From the NCBI RefSeq assembly GCF_020184175.1, contig NC_065532.1, positions 46,210,287 to 46,274,286 of the forward strand: 64,000 nt of DNA, written 5' to 3'. Positions within the stretch are counted from its first letter, which is position 1. Each line of letters starts with the position of its first letter. The notes under the pieces are model-generated. The model was not told where the DNA came from. It made no database searches and was given only the letters and a program-made list of their open reading frames with translations. A program made the position numbers and the translations under genes. Origin of the DNA: Aphis gossypii (Eukaryota > Arthropoda > Insecta > Hemiptera > Aphididae). Of this stretch, positions 1 through 11,854 are shown piece after piece.

Positions 1-3000
1 ATTTGTCGTTTAGAAATCACGCTATTTAATAAAATTACTTATTTTTTAATAAAAACATAAATTACAACAATCCGTATGTACAGCATTAATTATGGATATA
101 AATAAATCGGAAATAATTATAATATTACATTTTTGAGTTTATGCCAAACGTACGTACGTGTAATAGTATAATAATAAAATATCGATAACGCTTAACGTTA
201 ATTTTTAATTAAAAGTTATACATACGTTTAGAAATATTAATTTATCTTAAACACTGGCTTGAAAATTTAAATATATTATGTACTTTGTATATGGGTACAT
301 AGTAATTATCGTACTCACATATTATTATAATTCATCGTGTAATAATTTTATATTTAAAGAACTGTGTCAACACCAACGTACGTAACATAACCTACGATCC
401 TACCTTCGTTGTCTATAAAAAATATTTGAGACTGTCCGTCGATATAATATAATATACAAAATGATAGACTTTAATTCATCATAATTAATTATATTGACAT
501 ATTAATAATATTAATATATTATTAAATTTCAACTAAGTTTAGGTGCCGAAATGGACGTAGAAACTGTTTTACTTACAATGTTACAAATATTAAGTTTAAA
601 AGTGTCAAGAGTAGTTGTAGTTGATTGTTTGTTTAGTATTATTTGATAATATGATTTAATTAAGCCGATTGTGTGAGCCAATGCTGGAGTATGCTATAAT
701 ATAATATACTAATATACTAAACAGTTGGTTTAATTTATGGAACTCGACAGCGGGTTAACAGGAACTAATATTCTTTACAATTCTTCAACTGCTTTTTGCT
801 TTATGTATACATGAATAAATTTAAATTCAAAATGTGTTTGTTGAAGAATACGTTCTGAAGTATATTTTTGCCTACAATTATATATAAAATATATGCATAT
901 ATATAGTATCATTAGTATCTAATATCTATTTAATATTTATACATACATATTGATCAATGTATGCGATACATTATAACATTTATAACACATACTATTTTGA
1001 TGGAAATAATTACAATGTGTTGCGCATTTAGGTCAGAAATGTAAATAGATTAAAAAAACAATAGTCATCAAATTTTTCACTTATTATTTACTTCGAAAAC
1101 GATTATTTACTATCCTGTTTGTGTGTATGTATACATTTTCCTGTCGAGATAAGAAAATGGCAAATAATAAATAAATTATATACTATTTTTTGCTGCGGCG
1201 TGTGTGGCATAATACGAATATAGTTGTCATTATAACAATTTAAAACCATTTTTTTCATTCGTTTAATATATTATAATATCTTATTGTCCTTGGATATACG
1301 AGCACTCAAGTATCTATATAGTAGGTAGTTTACAGACTATAGAACGCAACTATAGAGCATACTTAAAAATTTAAAACTAATATCTGTGCTTAAATTTAAA
1401 ATTTATTAGTTATCATAGTGTGTCACTGTGTCAGCAATGAGCATAAATTCTAAAGAATTTATACTTCAAGGAACTACGGTGTCAGATGTCAGATGTATAT
1501 TAAATTCAATATATGTATTATATATATATATTATATTTGTGTACTTGTATGATGGTGTTTTTGGATAAGGGTTTTCTATAAGGTGCACGAATATAATACT
1601 ATTTGTAACTTTATCAGGCTTGTGTTACAGAAAATATTTTTAAAAGGAGTGAGAGATTCCAATCTCTCACTCCTAATCCGCTTGCTTAATCTTTCATCAA
1701 TCACTTAAGTTTTTTTCTTCTTAACATTATTTCCGTCGATATAAACGATAAGAAATTTCACACACTGCCTAAACGAATTAAATCGATAAAGCGGAAAGTA
1801 AAGCATCCATATAATTTTATTTTAAATACAAACAGTTTAGATTAGTTAAGTTTTTTATATTTTATTTTTAGTCTCTTAGATTATCCTTTACAAAATGTAT
1901 TACTGAAGTAGTGACTCACGCGCATACAGTGAATATGTTTATTTATAGAAATGGAAATTTATGCACAGTAACAATAAGTAAACGATAAATACACTAACGT
2001 TTTAAATGTATTATAATTTCTTAAATTTTCAACAAAAGTTGTTACTCTAATTTTTTTAAATGTTTTTAATTTACACACAAATCGTGGATGAGTATAAGTT
2101 GAATTGTTTATTTCTACCGTTTAGAATGTTTAGATAATATATTATATTGGATAGGTATAAAAATATTATTTCCGTATAACTAGCAATAGATATTATTGTA
2201 AATAACTTTTTTCTTCTATCTTAATTACTTTTTTACTTCATAATTATTTTAAGTTGATATGATTAAAAATGCTTTATTTAAGAATAAAAATAAAAAATAC
2301 AAATACAAATTTCCTAGATCTATCATAGTAAGATAGCTTATTCTTAAATTCTAGTGAATTTAAATTTGAGTTCATATTTACTACCGATCATAAATTTATC
2401 AGATGATTTATTATAAAAATCTGTAGAGTATTCCAAGAAAAGCATTTTTATCAAATACGTTTATTGCTATTTATCCCAAGTAATATTTGATTGATTCCAT
2501 TTAATTGATAATAATAACAAAAATAGGAGGATTTTAAAGAATCTTTTTCCGTTCTCTATTAATCATAGCCTAAAATTGTTTTATTTATCATGTCAGGTAT
2601 TAAGATGTATTTATTGGCGTAGTGCCATCAAAAAAAAAAAAAAAAATTGTTATGCTGATCAAATTTGGAGGTTTGGAGATTTTTAGGAACAATTTAATAT
2701 AATCAATAAATCAAATGACATTTCATGGGTGAATTTATTTTTAATTTTCATAACGATGCTTTGCGCTTTAATTATAATGTAGATTATTCATATATATTAT
2801 ACCTACTAAGAAAAGTTTTAAAATAAAACAGTGAATAACTTTAACGCTGTCATCGTCATAAATATTATATGCAGTTAAACTCTCGTCTGTTTATATTATA
2901 TTTATTATGTATATCTACGTAATGTAATTCGAGTAGTCGCAGTAGACTGATTAATTTCAAAACCTTTTTTTTCTTAGTGACTAATCATAAAAAAAAAAAA

Positions 3001-3318
3001 AAAAATAACAAAAAGCTTAAACTATTGACTTTATAGAGGAATAAATATTTATTTTTAGGATTGTACTATGTTAACAAACTAAGTTTTGCTGGAACGAAAG
3101 TTGAGTAATAAAAATGAAATGTCGATTAATAATAGGGGTTGGATTGTAATATATAGGAAATGGACGAGGGACTTTAGCTATAAAACGTTATTAACTTTAA
3201 ATCAAATACTTATCTGGGAAATTCGAAATTTCCAATACGAAATAGTAATATTATATATGTATACCGATATTTTTATATATCTGTCTGATACATTAACACC
3301 GTTTGTTTCGCCTTATAG
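1..3318. other. Intron or upstream flank of the BTB-BACK gene
   Basis: This stretch is AT-rich and I see no open frame with protein homology in it. The exon that starts at 3319 opens mid-codon after a TTATAG acceptor, so at least one more coding exon (the BTB core) must lie upstream. I did not find it here, so it is probably left of the window and this stretch is probably intron. It holds poly-A runs near 2630 and 2990 and one GC-richer hairpin at 1645-1674. Confidence 0.55.
1645..1674. repeat. Perfect 14-bp inverted repeat with 2-nt loop
   Basis: The left arm AGGAGTGAGAGATT and right arm AATCTCTCACTCCT are exact reverse complements separated only by CC. The arms contain more G and C than the surrounding DNA. 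I recognise neither a miRNA nor a transposon end in it. Confidence 0.8.
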
Positions 3319-5737
3319 GTTCATGTATAAGAACACGGTGGAACTGAAGTCCGTGGTGACCGCGCTCGAGACGCTCGGGCTGGCCAACAAGTACATGTGC
3401 GTGGACCTGGTGGACAAGTGCATCGTCTACCTGACCCGCAACCTGACCGTGGACACTGTGCTCGTGGTGTACCAGGCGGCCAGGCTGTACGGCGGTCAGA
3501 CCGCGCCACGCCGCGAACAGCCTGCCGCCTGTTCGCCGGTGCCCACGGCCCGGGCCACCGCACCGCCGCTTCAAGACCTGATGCCCGCGGCCGTGGCCGC
3601 CGATGACGCGCACTCCGAAGCGTTCGCTCGCATGGTCCAGCACTACGACACGCTGTTGGCTTACTGCGGGGCGTTCATCGACAGGAACGCTGATCGGGTG
3701 ATGACTGACGAGAGCGTCGACGAACTGGACACGGTCGAGCTCAGGGAACTGCTGCGACGCGACGGACTAGCAGTGTCCAACGAAATGGTGAGGCGACGCT
3801 CGTGTAATATTATAATATCGTACTGATTACTGATATATTAAGTTCGAATCAAAACATGATTTATACTTAATATAAGTATATGCGTATCGTGTGCGTGTGC
3901 GTGTGCTCCTTCTCTCGCCAAATCAAAATCACACAGTGACCAAAAAAATATGTGTTTTCAGCCATTTCCTATAGAAAAATTATAAGATTTTTAAAAAAAA
4001 AAAATGTACGAATATAATGTATCTACGCTTGTGAACATGTAATAGCTTAGGCCGGTAACTTGTACGACAAAAAATAGTAACTACCTAGCTATAGATGAAT
4101 GTCAACGACGTATTATATCTATTACTATTATACTGCAATAAGCGATTAACTGTAGTTGACAATACAAGTCCACACACATACTACACACATTAATTTTTAT
4201 TGTCTATTTGATTGGTTGTTTTCAATTATCGACCAATTTCCTTGTAACCCCGAGTTTCTAAAATATTTGAGCCTCTTACTCAAAAAAAAAAAAAAAAATA
4301 GCCTAATGCTTTCCTACCATCTATGTACCAATCGTGCGTCCTTAATTCCTTAAGCTTCTGTTTTTGTCTGAGTCATTCTTATGTTCTACTATACTATTTA
4401 TAATCTCCTGTGGTGCAATTATATTTTTTTATTAATTTTATTATCGGTTCAATTTTGATATAATATATAAGCATAATATATTATACACTGACTTCTCATG
4501 TTCTATAGTTCACGATCCTACACCGATTACACATATCAATGGGTTTAAGATATTGTATAAAATGTCTGGTATAAAGTCTAAACCATTTCTGGCTTCTCGA
4601 GTGATCTCCGAGTTATCGAGTTATACAAGTGATCTGTCTCCTATATTATTAGCCGCGTGTTTAATGAGCTTTGCTCCACCGCTTCGTACTTTGTTTGCTA
4701 AATGACAATAAATTCTGTTTGTGAGTATTATTCTCCATCGATATTTGAATATGGCGGTTCATTGCTTTTATCGTAGTCGTTCACTTCTATAGTACCTTTG
4801 ACTATATACTAGGTTTTTACATTAGCCAGCAGTGGCGTAGATATTACCAACACTCTTTCCTCGTAAGAAAAACACGATATCATATATAAAATGATTTATA
4901 TACCACAAAATACCGCATAAGCATGGCGAAGTCCAACACGTGCAGATTTAAACTCGTATTGGTATATTATACGAGTATAATAACGTAGGTATTAAACGTT
5001 TTACATGCATAATATCGCGATAATAATTTATGTATTTTCACGTTGTCGCCGTATATTGTAATCGCACGACGCATTAATAATTTATGAACACGCGCAATAT
5101 TATTATAACGTAGTCGCGTATTATAATAATGCTCACTTCTCGTTTTGCGCAGGTGCTGTTCGCGACGGTGGAGAGGTGGTGCACGCACAAGTGCAAGCAA
5201 CAGCACTTGGAACTGACGGTGGCCAACCGGCGGGCGGTGCTGGACGACACGGTGCTGCTGTCGGTGCGCTACCTGCAGATGACGGCCAACGAGTTCCTGT
5301 CGGGGCCCATGCCCAGCGGCCTGCTCAACGCCCAGGAGACGGCGGTGCTCATGAAGCACATACTCAACCCCAAACAGCCCAAGTGGACGTGCCAGCGGCT
5401 GACCAAGGAGACGCTCGAGTACATGGCCACGGCCCGGGCGAAACGGAGCCACGGGACGGCGGGCGCCGGCGGCGGCAGTCTGTCGTACGTCATCAAGCGG
5501 CGGTCGTCGTCGTTCAGGGGCGGCGCCGCGGGCGATCCGCGCCACTACGGCGGCGGCGGCGACGGCGACGACAGCAGTCAGTCGTCCGAGTTCGAAAATT
5601 CGCCAAAACGGTCGTCGTTGTGCTGTACGGGCGGCAAAAAGAACAAGAAGAACGGCGGCAAGAAGAACAAGAAAAAGTGTGCGGACAGCTGTTTTTGCAA
5701 TTGTCTAATTTACTGTTTGGACGTGTGTTTCGGTTGA
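3319..5737 (+). CDS. BTB/POZ-BACK domain protein, 3' two exons (partial at the 5' end)
   Basis: Two coding exons, 3319-3787 and 5153-5737, join in phase 0 across a GTGAGG..GCGCAG intron and give 350 residues to the stop at 5735-5737. Residues 1-57 match the last helices of a BTB domain (LANKYMCVDLVDKC). Residues about 105-235 match a BACK domain (LRELLRRDGL, ERWCTHKCKQQ, RYLQMTANEF, GPMPSGLL), closest to the BTBD1/2/3/6 group. Such proteins are usually cullin-3 adaptors, so a ubiquitin-ligase adaptor role is inferred. Between the two domains sits a Pro/Ala-rich insert (about 58-100). After BACK there is no PHR domain as in BTBD1/2/3/6. Instead there is a Gly/Ser-rich stretch, a Lys/Asn block and a tail with eight Cys in the last 38 residues. 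Both exons are strikingly GC-rich. The BTB core exon is outside the window. Confidence 0.85.
3788..5152 (+). other. Intron of the BTB-BACK gene
   Basis: This phase-0 intron is bounded by GTGAGG at 3788 and TTTTGCGCAG ending at 5152. It is AT-rich, with a poly-A run near 4280 and a more balanced stretch around 4530-4760. I recognised no gene or repeat family in it. Confidence 0.8.
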
Positions 5738-8700
5738 ACGCGGCCGCTCTCTTCCTTCCCCCCCCCCCAACTTCCACCTCACCATCACTCGTACACACAC
5801 ACACACTTAAACGCGAACAGACCTAATATCGTACGTTACATTGTGTTTGAGTGTGGTACGTTCATAAAGTGTGTAGAGATAAATTTAATTTACCTTAACT
5901 CGAAAAAAAAAATCACAAAAAGATCTCAAAATAATAATTGTTTTTCCTTTTCGTTCGATCAAACGTATTATAAATGTTAATATTATGATTTATGATATAC
6001 GTCCAGAGTTTGTCTCTCCCCCCCCCCACGCGCGTCATCGGTGCGCGTATACGTATAATAACAATAATAATATTAAAAAATATAACGTATGAACAAAAAT
6101 TATAAAAAAAAAAATATTTACTGCCTCGTACGGGAGTGGTAAGAACCTTCTTAGAACCTTTATTTCTCTAATTTTGAACAAATATAACCGTTTAAGTATA
6201 TAATATAATTTAATCTTTGTATATTGTGCAGTGCCTATATTATATAATATATACTACGAGGAGAAGTCACGCCGCGTACAATGTATTATACCAAAAGTCT
6301 GACGAATTATTATTATTATTTTTTTTTTTTTTTGCAAACGTATAACCCACTCATTCATAATAATGTTGTCGTAGACACACCGCTCTCACAATATGTTGAC
6401 GATTATTATAATGTCCAACGCACCATAATATTATAACATAATATATTATTATTGTCGATAAATTATTCGTAGTAACCGAGATCCAAATCCATATACCAAT
6501 ATACCATAATATATAGTTATTTTTTGTTATTATTATCACGCTCAACGAAAATAGTTTTTCAACACAGTCCCTATACGGTTATACGCACACCTATTACATT
6601 GTAATATTTTTGTACTATTATAGTGCCATATAGTTTTTAAATTTAAGTTTTATTTTTTACGAACTAGACGACAACGGTAGGTACGTTGTTTCTTTCGCCC
6701 CGACCCAACTGCAGTATAATAACTAATAAACAACAAAATGTTTACGCGTTATAATGATATTAAAATCTATATAATAATATAATATATATAATGTACTACT
6801 CCGTCTCGAGTTCCCCTTGCACTTTTCCCGCGCACAAACACACGCCGCCTCTCCGTTTTCGGTGGTACGCACGTGCAGCAGCAGCCCATAATAATATAAA
6901 TAATATTTTATAATAATAATGTATACTACGCGTCAAAAAATGTTTTCGTCCGCGCCACGAGGAAACCGCACTCTTGACGGCTCGATTAAAAATTTGTTTT
7001 TAACGACATTTCGTGCCAGTTACGTTTTATAGCCATACAATATATAATAACACCGCCATCACGGTTTATATAGGAGCAATAACTATATAATTAATACTTA
7101 TTTTTTATTTTCTATTTTCCAGTGCGCATTTCGTTTTCCGAACATAAAAATTTATCCATACGCATATTATTATCACTATAATATATTATTATTAATATTA
7201 TGTCGTAGTAGTCATTATTAAGCGCGAACTTACCAATATTATTATTATCGTGATGCTGCTCGAGACGACGATGACATTTTCATCCTGCAACTCACGTCCG
7301 CTTCCCCCCCACGGCCCCACACACCTTTTTCACTGGCCGTGTTCACCAGACCCCGCACTTGTGTTTTTTGCTTCGCACGCGCTAAAAAGTTATTTGAATT
7401 TACTATTGTCACTATATCCTTTGAACAAAAAAAAGTATATACCGAATAGGGAACGTAGGTACACGATATATATATATATATATATTAAATAGTAGTATTT
7501 AAATAATATTAAATATTATAATATGATATAGTCTCACGTTCGTCATTCGCATATTTATATTTTAAATAAGTACTATTCAAATATATATATATAAACATAT
7601 ATACATGGCTAATACGGACAAACTATATATTTTATACTATTTTATTTTTATTTTGTGAAAAAAGTGATTTTTATTATTATTATTATTATTATTTTATGTC
7701 AACAATCGTGTGTTGACGAAACTGATATTTTTATTGTTTCACGAGTAATGTCTAAGTGTTTTAATTTTTAAGTATTTGTATTTTTTGCGTTTTTATGAAT
7801 CGAGCTGTTATAATAATATTATTTACCTATCGATCGTGTATTATTGTTGCTGTTTACATTTCAAAACTAAATTATCCACCACCCTCGGAGCTTCCTCGAT
7901 GACCTTTAACCCGAAATGTTTATTATTATTATTATTGATATTACCATATTTTTAAGCCGTTATATTAGTACATGTTTAATTTACTTTTTTGTTCGATGTT
8001 ATAATATGATCGTATCATATTATTATAATTTAAATACTTTCGGGTTTGTATTTGAAAAAAAAAATTGTTTACCATCTAAATTCTATATATTATGTATTTG
8101 CGATAAATTCATTGTATTAATCGTAGATCGTCGTTTTATTAATTGTTTTTGCCGACGTTTTCGGCAGTTGAAATTATTAATGATTACCTATATGTAACAA
8201 TATTATTATTATTAAACTATAAATGTTTATATTTTTGTCGTCATCAAGGGTAAAATGTTTAGCACGCGATTTATATATATAAAATATATGGCTCTAGTCA
8301 ATACCATTTACGATATAATATATTATAATATGTTAGTTTTAAATATTTATATTGGCGCTTTGTGTACGAACATTGAATAATATATAAAAAAAAATATATA
8401 AATCGCACACACGTGATACATACGCGTGTGTGTGTGTATATTATACCGCTGTGTTGTTTCCGTTTTTTTTCTCCTCTGTTTTTTACAAATAATTTGCTTT
8501 CGTTTTAATATTTAACGTATATGTACACGTCGGATCGGGGAAAAAAAACCGTTTACGAGTAACCGACAAAATGTTTTTAATGTATACGTATCATACATCA
8601 TGCGAAACGCGTAAACGGACGAGAGGCCTGCTCGCGAGTCGTGTGTTTTTGAATTTCGCACACATCTGCAGCGTTCGGGTGGCGCGCTCGGGTCGGTCAT

Positions 8701-9540
8701 TTCGGTCGATCGGCCGCGCTCGTAACAACCCGTTCTCTCGTCGGAACATCTGTAAACCATAATATATTATACTTACAATATTATTATTATATTATACTTT
8801 ATGTGCACAATGGTGGCGGCGACGATGATGATGACGATGATACGGTCTACATTTCACTCGGCCGTCGACCATCACACCTATACGTAGGTGGTACCTACCC
8901 CTTTTTATAATGCGGTTATTATTTTATTTTACTTTTTTGTTTCGCCCGCCCCGGGGCCGTTACCGCCGTCGCGTATTCGCGTGACCCAAATTCAGACACG
9001 TGTCCTTTCCGGCTCTCGGCCGTACAGCTGTTTGACGTTTCCCGTACCTATCGTGCGACGCGTCTCTCTATCGTCGTCCTTTGACTATACGTTCAATATA
9101 ATAATATTGTTATATACAGCCGCCGCAGGAGCGCCCGGACAACGGGCCTATCTCTGATCCTCATCATATCTATTGTGGACTCTCGGGGCTGCACGTCAAT
9201 GCTGTCCCGATAAAATCCTTTAGAACGAAAGACTGACGAGTCCCGTGAAATTTAAAATGATATATAATTCATTATTGATACCTAGCTGCTACTATACTTG
9301 TCGAGTCCGTTTTCGAAACACTATAACAAAGTCCTGTCAAACTTTAGAAAAAAAAAACACGATTTCCACTTTTACCGACTGACGGGAATGTCTTCCCCTC
9401 GGTCAGCAATAACGAAAAACTTCTCCGGGTAAAATTAGATTGATGTGTGTTCTGTATGTACTTCTGTGGTGTAATGAAAGCAAGCTTTCAGTTATGTAAT
9501 TTTCTAAAATGTAATTATAAAAGCATTCTACTCAATAAAA
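5738..9540 (+). other. Probable long 3' UTR and downstream flank of the BTB-BACK gene
   Basis: Non-coding DNA follows the stop codon. It alternates AT-rich sequence with CpG-bearing patches, notably 8560-9240, and has a C-run at 5759-5768. Candidate AATAAA signals include 6725-6730 and 9534-9539, so the 3' end cannot be fixed by eye. Open frames occur on both strands in the GC patches, but none resembles a protein I know. Confidence 0.4.
7670..7695. repeat. (TTA)n microsatellite
   Basis: An uninterrupted ATT-type trinucleotide run in the probable 3' UTR of the BTB gene. Confidence 0.9.
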
Positions 9541-11854
9541 TGGGTATTTTGTTATTGATTTTTCAACTATATAGTATACAATTTATTTAATTAAAAAATG
9601 ATTTATAGGTACCTACTTAGTTATTATCGCAACAAGGTTATTTTAAATTTTATTGAGGTTCTCTGTTGAAAATCAGAAGTCTGAACAGGACCATCCTTAA
9701 ATAGTATAAAAAAAAATAAGAATTTTTAAGTGTGGTTTTTAAATATATTTAAATATTCCAAAAATTAGAATTTTAATAAATTCGTTATTGCCTAAATGAA
9801 AAAATGGCGGGAACATGTTTAGCGAATCGTCCTGTAAAATAAATCACCTGCACAATATTCGGTGTATAAAATATGTATAATAGACAAAGTATATTATTCC
9901 AGCTGTCTGCTGCTGTTGTAGCCGTTGTAGGAAACCGTTTTCGACTTTCTATATGTACGTTTTATACGTATATTATGCTGAATCCAACTCGTATGGTTTT
10001 GACGGGCGTAGGGGGGGGGACATTGTTCCCCACTCTGCAGGGAAGCTATAGTCTTTTTTCGTCATAACTCTTGTACTTTTGAATGAACAAATTGATGGGT
10101 TTTATAAATCCAAACTTATTACTTTACAAATAATATATTTTATAGTTTTATACCTATGTACCCATTATAGATAGTTAGATCTAGTTGATTAATTATTAAA
10201 TTCAGCTCACCACTTTAAAAACTAACTATTATTTTACTGTTAATCCAATACATTGGGGGTAAAGGTACCTAATTTTAAATTGAGGTGACAAAATTGTAAC
10301 CGGCCTTTACAAAATCAAAGTTTGTACCACTTCTTGTAACTTTTATCATCTCTGAAAAACTTCTCATATCGCTTGAGAATAAATTATTATAATATCTTAC
10401 CCGAGTTTTAGATATTTTTAACAACCATTTCTTTGTGTACAAAGTACAATCAGATATTAAAGGTAAAATTCTTTTAAAGCAAAAGATGGTATGAGAATTA
10501 TATTTATGAGGTAATTTTTAGTTGTAGTGGTTTGGTAAAAATCTGGAATAATTAATTGTTCTATTGTGTACTTGCACTTAGTGTGTGGCAGAAGGAAGAC
10601 GAATACCTATTTTTTTTTATAATAAAATAATGACATATAATGATGAATTAGAATGACAATTGCCATTTGTATAAATTGATTAAGAGACACAGATATTCGA
10701 TTCAGACGTGACCGCTCATAGATTAAAATTACAAACAAATGCAATAAGTATATTTTAACTTTAAAGATGTTTTAATGTATCAGAGATACAAAGTATTAAT
10801 ATTTTGTATACACAAGTAATTATAAATAATAATTTTTGATTTCATTAAAATAAAATATAAAATATGTTGTACAATTATCATATTTTAATCATTATACATA
10901 TAATAATAAATATTTATATTTATAGATGTAATATATATTTAGGTATAAATATAAAGTATGAAATAGTTTTGAAGGTTTTTTTTAAAATTAAATTAAATTA
11001 AATCTTGACACATTAAGTCAAGTAGAATGAAATAAATTAGTTGTAAAAACAATATTATATAATTAATATGAATATTAATTTCAATCACATATAGAATAAT
11101 ATAAGTAGAACGGTTTAAATTACGTATTTTTATATATCTTAATATATAATGAATAGTTCTGTTTTAGTCAAAGTTAATTAGATATTAATACATTTAATAA
11201 TTGTAAATTAAATTAATAACTATACGTATATTAATATATATACGTATTAAGTAAAAATGATTTGAATTAATTTTTTTTTTTTAATACGAGTATATACGTT
11301 ACATTTATTAGTGATTTTTGTAAAGTTGGAACAAAATATAAAACTAGAAAACAAAATATGAATAGAACAATATACGACTAGAATTTTATGAAACTACAGT
11401 CAGGAATATATTGTAGTCGATTATAATATATTATAATATGGAAGTATAAAATTACTGATCAATAGTCTACAGAGCCAACTGAATGTTATAACATATTAAC
11501 ATGTATAAACATCATTCATCATATCACTGATAAATTAACTTTATTTAAGTAACGATTATATAATAAACAATATAAAGGACGGGTTGTGCAAATTAACATT
11601 CAATGTCCTGATTTTAAGCAAAAACCGTAAGAGTTCAATATTTGTTAAAATCAGAGAAATAACAAGAAGAAACCGATTGGCTGTATAGAAAGTATTAAAG
11701 AAATATTGCACTAAAGTTGTATTTGACTAGTATATTGCACAATGTTTTTGTTATATGCCCATATGATACTTAATAAATAATATGCTGTATAATATAGATG
11801 TTGTTGAAGCAATGAAATAAATCCAGAGCATAACATTTTTTATAAATAGATAAT
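9541..11854. other. Intergenic DNA between convergent genes, including the TMEM184 3' UTR
   Basis: The BTB gene enters from the left and TMEM184 from the right. The stretch is mostly AT-rich. A candidate poly(A) signal for TMEM184, AATAAA on the minus strand, lies at 11540-11545, about 310 bases after the stop codon. A G-run with a short balanced-composition stretch sits at about 10010-10070. I see no gene. Confidence 0.5.
9655..9830. mobile_element. Relic of a TIR transposon family (one arm plus subterminal part)
   Basis: This segment is collinear with 26847-27000. Both run from a GGTTCT..TTGAAAA stretch through ATCCTTAA or TTCCTTAA to TTCCAAAAATTAGAATTT or a close variant. The right end, read in reverse, is TCGCTAAACATGTTCCCGCC. 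That resembles the left terminus of the element at 49379-50191 (TTTTACCAAGCATGTTCACC). I saw no matching left terminus, so the copy is truncated or decayed. Confidence 0.55.

Noticed and set aside
3293..3643. Minus-strand open frames opposite the BTB exon, and a second plus-strand frame at 3397-3606.
   Set aside because: They overlap a clearly homologous exon and arise from its high GC content, which makes stop codons rare. No homology is visible.
4967..5826. Alternative long frames on both strands over the second BTB exon.
   Set aside because: Only the frame of 5153-5737 matches a BACK domain and joins in phase with the first exon. The others are Arg/Gly/His-rich shadows.
9229..9255. CTGACGAGTCCCGTGAAA resembles a hammerhead ribozyme core (CUGANGA..GAAA).
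   Set aside because: The seven bases between the two core boxes cannot form a proper stem II, and no stem III with a downstream UH cleavage site is evident.
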